Assembly (NCBI GenBank): GCA_047975295.1
Contig: JBKEDH010000098.1
Span: 1 to 25,967, forward strand
Source of the DNA: JBKEDH01 sp047975295
Lineage (GTDB): Bacteria > Bacteroidota > Bacteroidia > Flavobacteriales > Flavobacteriaceae
Length of the DNA: 25,967 bases
Direction: 5' to 3'
Below the pieces are notes generated by a model. The model made no database searches. It saw only the letters and a list, made by a program, of their open reading frames with translations, and was not told where the DNA came from. Of this stretch, positions 1 to 7,424 are shown one piece after another; the stretch's first letter is position 1; each line of letters begins with the position of its first letter. Position numbers and translations under genes: made by a program.

Positions 1-1134
1 TTCCAATTCATTTCCATTATCAAACCTAACCACATTTATTCCGTCCAATGCTATTGCATCAACAGTTGTTACAGTTCCCATTGTCCAATTAATCTTGGTA
101 TTACAGCGCCATGTTTCGATAGCACGTAAAAAAGAGGCATTGGCAGCCGTATTACTATTAATGTCCTGAGACGGTCTAAACGTATAGCCTCCAGAACCAT
201 TGCTGTTAATATGTTGTACCAAATAGGCTTCCGAACTTCCATTTGGCACTGCATTAATTTCGGAATAAGGCACATCAATACTTCCACTCGATTCTATACT
301 TACACCTCCGCTATCGGTAACTAAAACAGTTCCTGTTCCGGCCGATGAAGGCACATGTACCGTAATTTGGGTATCGTTCCATGTTAATACTTCTCCACTT
401 AACGCATCTACAAAGGTTTCCCCTCCATCATCGGCATTTCTAAAGCCTACTGTTCCTTCTGTCAATCCAAATCCGGATCCGGTTATGGTCAATACTGATT
501 TTGTTCCTGCCGATATTGTAGAAGGACTCAACCCACTTATACTCGGCGCCAATGTTTTTCCAGTAATATTACGTTTTGACATCGACCTCCCGCTAAAAGT
601 TTTAATCTCTTTGTAATTTTCCGATGTATAACTAACAATTTCAGCATACACAGCCGTCATTCCTTCCTTTTTTTCAAAAACGTTTACAACCGTATTATTA
701 TGTAAATTGTATTTATAAAAGCCCTGCGCCGAACCAACGGCCATGTACTGATCGGATACCGCTTTAGTCCTTTTTAATGCCTCTCTAATATCTTTTAGTA
801 CAAAAATACCAATATCCCCTTTTCTTAACTTTAAACTTGGGTTTACTATTTGCGATTGTTGGCCTACAGTCCCTCCCCTTGTTACAACATTTACCGCCGT
901 TATAGCTTCACCTTTAAACACTTTATAGACTTCAACCGTGCTACAGGTATAAATATTATTTTTATCCGCATCCCAATACGCCATTTGGTAAAGCACTTTC
1001 CCCTCTATAACCAAACTCGATTTTTCAACTAAGCTTTCTAAATCCAGTCGCTTTAACAGCTGTTGTGATATTAATTGCCCACTCAACAAAAAACAAACAC
1101 AAAACACAATTGTACAATGTAATGATTTTTTCAT
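1..1134 (-). CDS. Secreted TIG-domain metalloprotease (matrixin-like), N-terminal part, runs off window
   Basis: The reading frame stays open from an ATG at 1134 to the window edge, giving 378 codons with no stop. Residues 1-23 form a signal peptide (KK, then a hydrophobic stretch ending near LLSGQLIS). Residues about 24-190 are an unassigned secreted region. Residues about 195-285 look like an IPT/TIG immunoglobulin-like fold, opening SISGLSPSTISAGT and containing ITGSGFG. The last 90 residues (FLRAIETW, KINW, DGINVVRFDNGNEL) resemble the start of a matrixin-type (M10-like) catalytic domain. The zinc HExxH motif would lie beyond position 1, so protease activity is inferred. Flavobacterial proteins of this type often end in a type IX secretion domain, which cannot be tested here. 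A secreted TIG-domain protein of another kind is the alternative. Confidence 0.75.
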   Translation of the reverse strand, partial: MKKSLHCTIVFCVCFLLSGQLISQQLLKRLDLESLVEKSSLVIEGKVLYQMAYWDADKNNIYTCSTVEVYKVFKGEAITAVNVVTRGGTVGQQSQIVNPSLKLRKGDIGIFVLKDIREALKRTKAVSDQYMAVGSAQGFYKYNLHNNTVVNVFEKKEGMTAVYAEIVSYTSENYKEIKTFSGRSMSKRNITGKTLAPSISGLSPSTISAGTKSVLTITGSGFGLTEGTVGFRNADDGGETFVDALSGEVLTWNDTQITVHVPSSAGTGTVLVTDSGGVSIESSGSIDVPYSEINAVPNGSSEAYLVQHINSNGSGGYTFRPSQDINSNTAANASFLRAIETWRCNTKINWTMGTVTTVDAIALDGINVVRFDNGNELE

Positions 1135-1172
1135 TTTCCCTATTATTAAATTAAACTTAACCGCCTCATAAT

Positions 1173-1180
1173 CAAATATA
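1173..1180 (-). promoter_or_regulatory. -7 box for the metalloprotease gene
   Basis: The minus strand reads TATATTTG, an exact match to the Bacteroidota -7 consensus TAnnTTTG, ending 38 bases upstream of the ATG at 1134. The implied leader is about 30 nt. No clear -33 TTTG is visible. Confidence 0.5.
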
Positions 1181-1203
1181 ACGAATTATAATTTATGTTT
1201 TAG

Positions 1204-1211
1204 TATTTTTG
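1204..1211 (+). promoter_or_regulatory. -7 box for the Xaa-Pro aminopeptidase gene
   Basis: TATTTTTG matches TAnnTTTG and ends 30 bases before the ATG at 1242. With the minus-strand box at 1173-1180 it makes this 107-bp gap a compact divergent promoter region. Confidence 0.55.
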
Positions 1212-1241
1212 CATTAATTATTAAAAATCATATATTTTACC

Positions 1242-2534
1242 ATGAAATACGACAGAATAAACCAACAACTTTTTATAACAAATCGTAAAAATTTTACGCA
1301 ACGAATGAAACCTAACAGTTTAGCTGTTTTTAATTCCAACGACATCTATCCTATTAGCGCAGACAGTACTATGCCCTTCCAACAGCACCGTGATATTTTT
1401 TATTTAAGTGGTGTCGATCAAGAAGAAAGTATTTTAGTATTATTTCCCGATTGCCCTAAAGAAAAGCACCGAGAAATTCTGTTTTTAAAGGAAACCAACG
1501 ACCATATTGCCGTTTGGGAAGGCGAAAAACTAACCAAAGAAGCCGCTTTTGAAACCAGCGGTATAAAAACCGTGTATTGGCTTCAGGATATGGAAAAAAT
1601 AATGTTCGAACTCATGACACAGTGTGATACTATTTACATAAACACCAACGAACATTACCGTTCCAATGTCGAGACAGAAACCCGTGAAGACCGCTTTACC
1701 AAATGGCTTAAAAACAAATATCCGGCACATACGGTAGCCAAAAGCAATCCTATTTTACAACGTTTACGCTCGGTAAAAAACCCTATTGAAATCGACTTGA
1801 TACAACAGGCCTGCAACATCACCGAAAAGGGCTTTCGCAGACTTTTAAACTTTGTAAAGCCCGGCGTTTGGGAATACGAAGTTGAAGCAGAGCTTATGCA
1901 CGAATTTTTGCGTAACCGCTCTAAAGGTTTTGCTTACACACCAATTATTGCTTCGGGCAGTAATGCCAATGTACTACATTACATAGAAAACAATAAGCAA
2001 TGCCAAGCCGGTGATTTATTACTACTGGATACTGCTGCCGAATATGCCAATTATTCCAGCGATCTTACCCGTACCATTCCTGTTTCGGGACGTTTTTCCA
2101 AAAGACAAAAAGACGTTTACAATGCCGTTAATCGCGTAAAAAAAGAAGCCACTAAAATGTTGATCCCCGGAAACTATTGGAGCGAATACCATGTGGAAGT
2201 AGGTAAAATTATGACCTCGGAATTACTCGGTCTCGGCCTTTTGGATAAAGCCGATATACAGAACGAAAATCCCGATTGGCCGGCCTATAAAAAATACTTT
2301 ATGCACGGCACCTCGCACCACATGGGTTTAGACACGCACGATTATGGTATTTTAACCGAACCTATGCAGGCCAATATGGTATTTACCGTCGAACCTGGTA
2401 TTTATATCCCTGCAGAAGGTTTTGGTATTCGGTTGGAAGATGATGTTGTAATTCAAGAAACAGGAGAACCTTTCAATTTAATGGGAAACATCCCCATAGA
2501 AGCTGATGATATTGAAACGCTTATGAACAGATAA
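1242..2534 (+). CDS. pepP: Xaa-Pro aminopeptidase (M24B)
   Basis: Removes an N-terminal residue that precedes proline, probably in the cytoplasm, since there is no signal peptide. The 430 residues have the two-part layout of aminopeptidase P: an AMP_N domain (about 1-150) and a pita-bread catalytic domain (about 180-425). All five expected metal ligands are visible: D263 and D274 in LLLLDTAAEYANYSSDLTRT, H359 in HGTSHHMGLD, E384 in VEPGIYIP and E399 in RLEDD. Length is normal for the family. The gene is monocistronic, with a TAnnTTTG box upstream and a hairpin terminator right after the stop. Other M24B dipeptidases such as prolidase are possible, but the AMP_N domain and the HGTSHHMGLDTHD stretch favour PepP. 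Confidence 0.93.
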   Translation: MKYDRINQQLFITNRKNFTQRMKPNSLAVFNSNDIYPISADSTMPFQQHRDIFYLSGVDQEESILVLFPDCPKEKHREILFLKETNDHIAVWEGEKLTKEAAFETSGIKTVYWLQDMEKIMFELMTQCDTIYINTNEHYRSNVETETREDRFTKWLKNKYPAHTVAKSNPILQRLRSVKNPIEIDLIQQACNITEKGFRRLLNFVKPGVWEYEVEAELMHEFLRNRSKGFAYTPIIASGSNANVLHYIENNKQCQAGDLLLLDTAAEYANYSSDLTRTIPVSGRFSKRQKDVYNAVNRVKKEATKMLIPGNYWSEYHVEVGKIMTSELLGLGLLDKADIQNENPDWPAYKKYFMHGTSHHMGLDTHDYGILTEPMQANMVFTVEPGIYIPAEGFGIRLEDDVVIQETGEPFNLMGNIPIEADDIETLMNR

Positions 2535-2572
2535 AAAAAAGAGGACTGATAAAACAGTCCTCTCTTTTTTTT
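2532..2572. terminator. Bidirectional rho-independent terminator
   Basis: Perfect 9-bp stem AGAGGACTG (2540-2548) / CAGTCCTCT (2555-2563) with a 6-nt loop. It is flanked by an A-run (2532-2540) and a T-run (2565-2572). It lies between the converging pepP and lysC genes, and the A and T tracts let it serve both strands. Confidence 0.9.
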
Positions 2573-2589
2573 AATAATTGAAACTCAGT

Positions 2590-3912
2590 TTAAACTGCAA
2601 CCAAATTAAACAGATAATCATTCAACTTGCCTAAAGTTTTTACTTTATCGTCGGAATTGATTAACAACGAAATATTATTATTGCTTCCGCCATAGGAAAT
2701 CATTCGTATTTTAACATCTTGGAGTATTTTAAATAAATTATGGGTTTGCTCGTGATTAACAATAGCATGTCCCACCAAACAAACAATACTTTGGTTTTTA
2801 TCGATTTCTATAGTGGCTATTTTTTCCAGTTCGGCTACAATTTGGCTTAAATTTTTATCATCGTCTATGGTTAGTGATACGGCCACCTCCGAAGTGGTTA
2901 TCATATCGATTGATGTTTGGTATTTCTCGAATATCTCAAAAACCTTTTTTAAAAAACCATAGGCATTCAACATTCTGGCCGATTTAATTTTTATGGCCGT
3001 AATATTATCTTTTGCAGCAATAGCCTTAACCCCAATTTCAGAATGTTGGTTATCGATTAACGTTCCCGGAGCCTGCGGATTCATGGTGTTTTTTAAGCGT
3101 ACCGGAATATTATCTTCACGTACGGGCGTTACCGTTTGCGGATGCAGGATTTTAGCACCAAAATAGGCCAACTCGGCAGCTTCGTCGAACGATAGGTTCG
3201 AAATGGGCTTAGTATTATCCACATATCTTGGATCGTTGTTGTGCATACCGTCAATATCGGTCCAAATCTGTACTTCTTCAGCTTTTATAGCTGCTCCTAT
3301 TATAGTTGCTGTATAATCGCTTCCGCCACGTTGTAAATTGGAAATATTCTCCTCGCTATCCAAACATATAAAACCTTGCGTAATATAAATTTGAACATCT
3401 TCGACTACTTCAAGTTCCCGATTTAATTGCGATTTTATATACGGCATATCGGGCTCTTTTTCGGTGTTAATTTTCATAAAGTCCAACGCCGGCAACAAAG
3501 TAGCACTAACGCCCTCTTGCTTTAAATAAGTGTTAACCATAAAGGTTGACATAAGTTCGCCTTGAGCCAAAATCAAGTTTTCCAACTCTAAAGAGTAGCC
3601 CCGATTAGTTGCCACCGACAAAACCTTAAATACACCATCTATATAATTTTTAACTTCGGTATTCAATACCGGATCGCTAAGCAAACCATCGATGGTTTTA
3701 TTATATTTTTCGTGTAGAGCATTTATTTTTTCGGTAGCATCGTGAACAGCTTTATGCGCAATGTCATCGGCAATAGCGACCAAACTATTGGTAGTTCCCG
3801 ACATGGCCGACAATACAACAATTTTCTTTTTGCCATCGTTAATAATACTTTTAACGTTTCTAATATTTTCAACCGAACCTACCGAAGTACCACCAAATTT
3901 TAATACTTTCAT
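2590..3912 (-). CDS. lysC: Aspartate kinase (monofunctional)
   Basis: Phosphorylates L-aspartate in the first step of the lysine, threonine, methionine and diaminopimelate pathways. The start chosen is the ATG at 3912, which gives 440 residues opening MKVLKFGGTSVGS. The nucleotide-binding KFGGTS is normally at the extreme N terminus, so the longer frame back to 3975 would add an unlikely tail. Other kinase signatures are QRGGSDYTA and WTDIDGM. Residues about 310-440 form two ACT domains (TAIKIKS; SIVCLVG) that usually bind the feedback inhibitor. There is no homoserine dehydrogenase domain, so it is not a ThrA-type fusion. It is divergent from an ACT-domain gene whose C terminus resembles such regulatory domains. 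Confidence 0.95.
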   Translation of the reverse strand: MKVLKFGGTSVGSVENIRNVKSIINDGKKKIVVLSAMSGTTNSLVAIADDIAHKAVHDATEKINALHEKYNKTIDGLLSDPVLNTEVKNYIDGVFKVLSVATNRGYSLELENLILAQGELMSTFMVNTYLKQEGVSATLLPALDFMKINTEKEPDMPYIKSQLNRELEVVEDVQIYITQGFICLDSEENISNLQRGGSDYTATIIGAAIKAEEVQIWTDIDGMHNNDPRYVDNTKPISNLSFDEAAELAYFGAKILHPQTVTPVREDNIPVRLKNTMNPQAPGTLIDNQHSEIGVKAIAAKDNITAIKIKSARMLNAYGFLKKVFEIFEKYQTSIDMITTSEVAVSLTIDDDKNLSQIVAELEKIATIEIDKNQSIVCLVGHAIVNHEQTHNLFKILQDVKIRMISYGGSNNNISLLINSDDKVKTLGKLNDYLFNLVAV

Positions 3913-4042
3913 CTGTTTACTTTTTTTTTTGATTTTAAAAGATTGCATGTAACATCCATTAAACCATTTCACCATATGGCAAATTTTTTAACTATGGGTG
4001 CTTCAAGCCTGTTTAAATTTATATCACTTTACTTTTTTCAAA

Positions 4043-4050
4043 CAAAATTA
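4043..4050 (-). promoter_or_regulatory. Possible -7 box for lysC
   Basis: The minus strand reads TAATTTTG, matching TAnnTTTG, about 130 nt upstream of the lysC ATG and just outside the left end of the inverted-repeat element. No -33 box is clear and the leader would be long, so this is tentative. Confidence 0.3.
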
Positions 4051-4064
4051 AGATGTTCTATGTA

Positions 4065-4194
4065 AACTCGTTTAAACTTTTTTGTTCAGTTGAAGGCTTT
4101 TTTAACTTGAATAGCAGGACTACAGAAGAAAAAAAGACAAAAAATGAGCAAAAAAGATATAATTTGTTTGCCAATTGAAAAGTTTAATCGAGTT
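4065..4194 (+). repeat. Non-coding inverted-repeat element, copy A
   Basis: Occupies the middle of the 412-bp gene-free gap 3913-4324. Its ends are 17-bp terminal inverted repeats: left AACTCGTTTAAACTTTT (4065-4081), right AAAAGTTTAATCGAGTT (4178-4194), with one mismatch. The core (4082 onward: TTGTTCAGTTGAAGGC, AGCAGGACTAC, ATGAGCAAAAAA) recurs in the same orientation in copy B at 24989-25145. Copy A lacks about 25 bp present just inside the left end of copy B. No shared reading frame spans the two copies. It could be a MITE-like element or a structured RNA. The rest of the gap holds only promoter boxes. Confidence 0.85.
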
Positions 4195-4294
4195 CTGTGT
4201 AATAAATTCACCTTCATTACATTATTCCATCGAAATTTAAGCGACAAAAATAAACTTCAACGGCATAAAAAAAATATTTATTTAAAAAAATGTT

Positions 4295-4302
4295 TACTTT
4301 TG
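4295..4302 (+). promoter_or_regulatory. -7 box for the ACT-domain/hydrolase operon
   Basis: TACTTTTG matches TAnnTTTG and ends 22 bases before the ATG at 4325, implying a leader of about 19 nt. Confidence 0.55.
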
Positions 4303-4324
4303 CACTTATTGTTAAATAATTAAC

Positions 4325-4981
4325 ATGAAAACTGTATCTAATTGTGTAGAAGACATTTTAATTACACAACCATATCTTGAAGAAGCTCTTTCGCGAAACA
4401 TTATCAACTATAGTGCCTTAGCCATAGAATTGACCGAACCCATTAGCAAAATGCTAAAAAAAGAGGTTAAGGCAGGCGCCATTATGATGGCTTTGCGGCG
4501 CTACAATCCACCAGCTACTTTAAGCAATTCGGTAAAAATGAAAAAAGCTCTCCAGAATCTCGGCGATATTACCGTACGTTCGAACTTGACCGATATTACG
4601 GTTAAAAATTCGGATACCTTAATAGACAATCACGCCAAAATACTGGAACGCATCAACCAAGAATCAAAACTGTTTTACACCTTTACTCGGGGCATTCACG
4701 AAAGCAATATTATTATTTCAAGCAGCTTAAAAGATTTTGTACTATCGAGCTTAAAAAGCGAATCGTTCCTTGAGGTACAAAGCGGCCTATCGGCAATTAG
4801 TGTTAATCTACCAAAAGACAACTCTAAAATTGCCGGACTTTATTATCATTTTTTTAAACGATTAGCCTGGGATGGTATTGTGATGTATGAAGTAATCTCG
4901 ACCACTAACGAATTTACCATTTTGGTCGAAGACGATTACGTCGATAAAGCTTTTTCGGCTATTAAGAAAGTAAAAGCATAA
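4325..4981 (+). CDS. ACT-domain protein, aspartokinase-regulatory-like
   Basis: 218 residues, no signal peptide or membrane segment. The N-terminal 80 residues (EEALSRNIINYSALAIEL, KEVKAGAIMMALRRY) look like a small helical, winged-helix-like module. The C-terminal 60 (SAISVNLPKDNSKIAGLYYHF ... VMYEVISTTNEFTILVEDD ... AFSAIKK) resemble the ACT domain of aspartate kinases. There is no kinase domain, so an automatic aspartate-kinase label would be wrong. It is divergent from lysC across one gap and forms an operon with the hydrolase 1 nt downstream. An amino-acid-sensing regulator is a reasonable guess; target and ligand are unknown. Seen: ACT-like sequence and position. Inferred: regulatory role. 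Confidence 0.75.
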   Translation: MKTVSNCVEDILITQPYLEEALSRNIINYSALAIELTEPISKMLKKEVKAGAIMMALRRYNPPATLSNSVKMKKALQNLGDITVRSNLTDITVKNSDTLIDNHAKILERINQESKLFYTFTRGIHESNIIISSSLKDFVLSSLKSESFLEVQSGLSAISVNLPKDNSKIAGLYYHFFKRLAWDGIVMYEVISTTNEFTILVEDDYVDKAFSAIKKVKA

Positions 4982-4982
4982 A

Positions 4983-5753
4983 ATGACCACAGATTATAAA
5001 GGTATTTCCATTGCATTTACCGATACCAAAAACGGCAGGGACACATTGGTTCTGTTACATGGTTTTTTAGAAAACAAAAACATGTGGCAGCCCTTTATCG
5101 AACCATTATCGGAAAAATACAGGATAATAAGCATTGATTTACTTGGTCATGGGCAAACAGGCTGTTTGGGCTATGTCCATACCATGGAACAAATGGCCGA
5201 TTTCGTTTATGCCGTATTAAACCACTTAAAAGTAGATCATGTTAAACTTGTAGGACATTCCATGGGTGGCTATGTAGCCCTCGCTTACGCAGAAAAATAT
5301 ACCAAACAAGTAACGGGCATCTGCTTAATGAATTCCACAGCATTACCCGATACAAAAGAGAAACAACTAAATAGGGATCGTGCCATAAAAGCCATTAAAC
5401 AAAACCCAAAAACCTTTATAAGGCTTTCTATAAACAACCTATTTATGCCTGCTAATCGCGAAAGGTTAAAGAATGAGATTGAACTGGTTATGGCCGAAGC
5501 TTTAAAAATTCCCATGCAGGGCATTATTGCTGCTTTGGAAGGCATGAAAATTAGAGAAAATAGAACACATATCTTCGAAAACCCCAACGTCGATAATCTT
5601 TTGATTATAGGAAAAAACGACCCTGTAATCCCTATTGAAAGCCTAAAGGAGCAACGCCAACATGCAAAGACTGTTATTTTTGATGGTGGACACATGAGCC
5701 ATATAGAAAATAAAACTGAATTTTTACAGACCTTATTGGCTTTTGCAAATTAA
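4983..5753 (+). CDS. Alpha/beta-fold hydrolase
   Basis: 256-residue cytoplasmic hydrolase starting 1 nt after the preceding stop, so probably co-transcribed. The alpha/beta hydrolase elements are in order: the oxyanion-loop region LVLLHGFLENKNMW (22-35), nucleophile elbow GHSMGG with Ser93, Asp213 in IIGKNDPVI, and His237 in GGHMSHIE. A helical cap lies at about 120-195. Substrate cannot be read from the sequence. Relatives include esterases, MenH-type and BioH-type enzymes, and no vitamin K or biotin gene is nearby. Its 3' end overlaps thiL on the other strand by 4 bp. Confidence 0.88.
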   Translation: MTTDYKGISIAFTDTKNGRDTLVLLHGFLENKNMWQPFIEPLSEKYRIISIDLLGHGQTGCLGYVHTMEQMADFVYAVLNHLKVDHVKLVGHSMGGYVALAYAEKYTKQVTGICLMNSTALPDTKEKQLNRDRAIKAIKQNPKTFIRLSINNLFMPANRERLKNEIELVMAEALKIPMQGIIAALEGMKIRENRTHIFENPNVDNLLIIGKNDPVIPIESLKEQRQHAKTVIFDGGHMSHIENKTEFLQTLLAFAN

Positions 5754-6781
5754 TCCATTTTCCACCCTTGTGCTTTAATGGGTATTTTGGTATTCGCTCT
5801 GGTTATAAGATGCATACCCTCCTTTTCTTCTTTTATATAACCAATAACTGTAACATTGGGATTTGCTTTAATTTTTAGATAATCGGTTTGCGATACGGTA
5901 AATAACAGTTCGTAATCTTCACCGCCGTTTAACGCCACGGTAGTGCTATCTATATTAAACTCTTCACAGGCTGAAATCACTTGTGGATCCAATGGAATCT
6001 TATCTTCATATAAATCACAGCCCACATTGCTCTGCTTGCACAAATGCATAATTTCGGAAGATAATCCATCGCTAATATCAATCATCGCTGTTGGCATAAC
6101 GTCCAAATTCTTCAATAATTTAACGATATCTTTTCGTGCTTCGGGCTTTAACTGTCTTTCTATAATATACGAATATTGCTCTAAATCCGGTTGGCTGTTT
6201 GGGTTTACCTTATACACTTCCTTTTCGCGTTCCAATACTTGCAGACCCATATAGGCACCACCAAGATCTCCCGTAACCACCAATAAATCGTTAGGTTTAG
6301 CACCATTTCTGTAAATTTCTTGCCCTACTTCACCAATTGCTGTTACAGAAATTAAAAGTCCTTTGTTAGACGATGTGGTATCACCACCAATTACATCGAC
6401 ATTATATATTTTGGCCGCTGTTTCAATACCGGCATAAAGTTCTTCTATAGCCTCCAACGGAAAACGGTTTGACACGGCAAGAGAAATCGTAATCTGCGTT
6501 GCATTAGCATTCATAGCATACACATCCGACAGGTTTACAATAACAGCTTTATAGCCCAAATGTTTAAGTGGCATATAACTTAAATCGAAATGTACACCCT
6601 CTACCAATAAATCGGTGGTAACTACTATTTTTTTATCGAATTTTAATACGGCAGCATCGTCACCAATACCTTTTATAGTAGATTTTTGTGCTATTTTGAA
6701 ATGCTTTGTCAGGTGCTCAATAAGTCCAAATTCACCCAAATCGTTTAATTGTGTTCGCCGTGGATTTTTATCTTCAATCAT
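5750..6781 (-). CDS. thiL: Thiamine-monophosphate kinase
   Basis: Phosphorylates thiamine monophosphate to the active cofactor thiamine diphosphate with ATP. The 343 residues carry the PurM/ThiL-fold signatures in order: GIGDDAAVL near residue 40, TTDLLVEGVHFDLSY, VNLSDVYAMNA, the metal-binding GGDTTSS, TGDLGGAYMGL, MIDISDGLSSEI and GGEDYELLF. Length is normal for ThiL. No other thiamine genes are adjacent. The ATG at 6781 is the first in frame, and the residues after it (MIEDKNPRRTQLNDLGEFGLIEHL) look like a complete N terminus. A TAnnTTTG box ends only 4 bases upstream of the start codon, suggesting a leaderless or near-leaderless mRNA. Confidence 0.94.
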   Translation of the reverse strand: MIEDKNPRRTQLNDLGEFGLIEHLTKHFKIAQKSTIKGIGDDAAVLKFDKKIVVTTDLLVEGVHFDLSYMPLKHLGYKAVIVNLSDVYAMNANATQITISLAVSNRFPLEAIEELYAGIETAAKIYNVDVIGGDTTSSNKGLLISVTAIGEVGQEIYRNGAKPNDLLVVTGDLGGAYMGLQVLEREKEVYKVNPNSQPDLEQYSYIIERQLKPEARKDIVKLLKNLDVMPTAMIDISDGLSSEIMHLCKQSNVGCDLYEDKIPLDPQVISACEEFNIDSTTVALNGGEDYELLFTVSQTDYLKIKANPNVTVIGYIKEEKEGMHLITRANTKIPIKAQGWKMD

Positions 6782-6785
6782 ACTG

Positions 6786-6793
6786 CAAAAATA
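6786..6793 (-). promoter_or_regulatory. -7 box at the thiL start codon
   Basis: The minus strand reads TATTTTTG, matching TAnnTTTG, with only 4 bases before the ATG. Transcription would begin at or next to the A of the start codon. Confidence 0.45.
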
Positions 6794-6927
6794 AGAAGCA
6801 TATTTTTAAATATGGCATTTTAAGAACGAAACCGAAAAATGAATACGGAATCTTCAAAATAAACAAAACCTATTGAACTATTTATTAATATAATGTTAGG
6901 CTGTATGGTATTGCCCCACTTATATTG

Positions 6928-6935
6928 TATATTTG
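6928..6935 (+). promoter_or_regulatory. -7 box for the suf operon
   Basis: TATATTTG matches TAnnTTTG and ends 32 bases before the ATG at 6968. It is the only convincing promoter box seen ahead of the suf gene run. Confidence 0.55.
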
Positions 6936-6967
6936 CCATCTATTTAGATAAAATCTATTTAAAAATT

Positions 6968-7297
6968 ATGATAAAAGTTTCTGAAACAGCTAAAAAAAAG
7001 GTCGTTGCCCTTATGCAGGAAGATGGCTTTAATGCCGTTACCGATTACATTCGCGTTGGGGTAAAAAGTGGCGGTTGTTCCGGGTTGTCATACGATTTAA
7101 AATTTGATAAAGAACAACTTGAAGGCGATAAGGTTTTTGAAGATAACGGCGTAAAAATAATCGTCGATAAAAAAAGTTTCCTATACCTTATTGGTACAAC
7201 TTTAGAATATTCGGGCGGCCTAAACGGTAGTGGTTTTGTGTTTAACAACCCAAATGCCAACCGTACCTGCGGGTGTGGGGAGTCGTTTTCGCTATAA
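6968..7297 (+). CDS. sufA: A-type iron-sulfur carrier (HesB/IscA/SufA family)
   Basis: 109-residue cytosolic protein that accepts an Fe-S cluster from the scaffold and passes it to apo-targets. The three cluster-binding cysteines of the family are present: Cys37 in VKSGGCSGLSY, and Cys101 and Cys103 in the C-terminal TCGCGESF. The ATG at 6968 was chosen because it begins MIKVSETAKKK, the normal family start, and leaves room for the TATATTTG box; a start at 6893 would put that box inside the gene. It is first in the suf operon, 127 bp ahead of sufB. IscA and SufA cannot be told apart by sequence alone; the location favours SufA. Confidence 0.93.
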   Translation: MIKVSETAKKKVVALMQEDGFNAVTDYIRVGVKSGGCSGLSYDLKFDKEQLEGDKVFEDNGVKIIVDKKSFLYLIGTTLEYSGGLNGSGFVFNNPNANRTCGCGESFSL

Positions 7298-7424
7298 GCC
7301 TTCCAAGCCCTTCAATAAGGAGGGACTTTTGCATGCATAAAGCAGGAGCAAGCATTAAAAAAAGTTAAATAAAATCCTATTTTCCTCTAATAGGAATTCC
7401 CCTTTGGGGGATAGGGGGACTAAG
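7298..7424 (+). other. Gap before sufB with two small hairpins and a G-rich leader
   Basis: Non-coding. It begins with CTTCCAAGCCCTTCAATAAGGA, which looks like flavobacterial intergenic repeat DNA (impression only). Next is a 6-bp hairpin CCTATT (7376-7381) / AATAGG (7389-7394), then CCCC-TTT-GGGG (7399-7409). Finally AGGGGGA (7413-7419) sits 5 bases before the sufB ATG, where it could act as a Shine-Dalgarno-like site, rare in this group. There is no T-run, so a terminator is not supported. Confidence 0.45.

Noticed and set aside
3913..3975. Longer N terminus for aspartate kinase
   Set aside because: It would put 21 extra residues ahead of MKVLKFGGTS, a motif that normally opens the protein.
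4144..4320. Frame starting MSKKDIICLP inside copy A of the inverted-repeat element
   Set aside because: The frame runs through the terminal repeat and the promoter of the next gene. In copy B the equivalent ATG is followed by a different frame relative to the terminal repeat and soon stops, so it is not conserved coding sequence.
7376..7409. Terminator between the A-type carrier and sufB
   Set aside because: The hairpins are short and are followed by a G-rich stretch, not a T-run; termination here would uncouple the suf operon.
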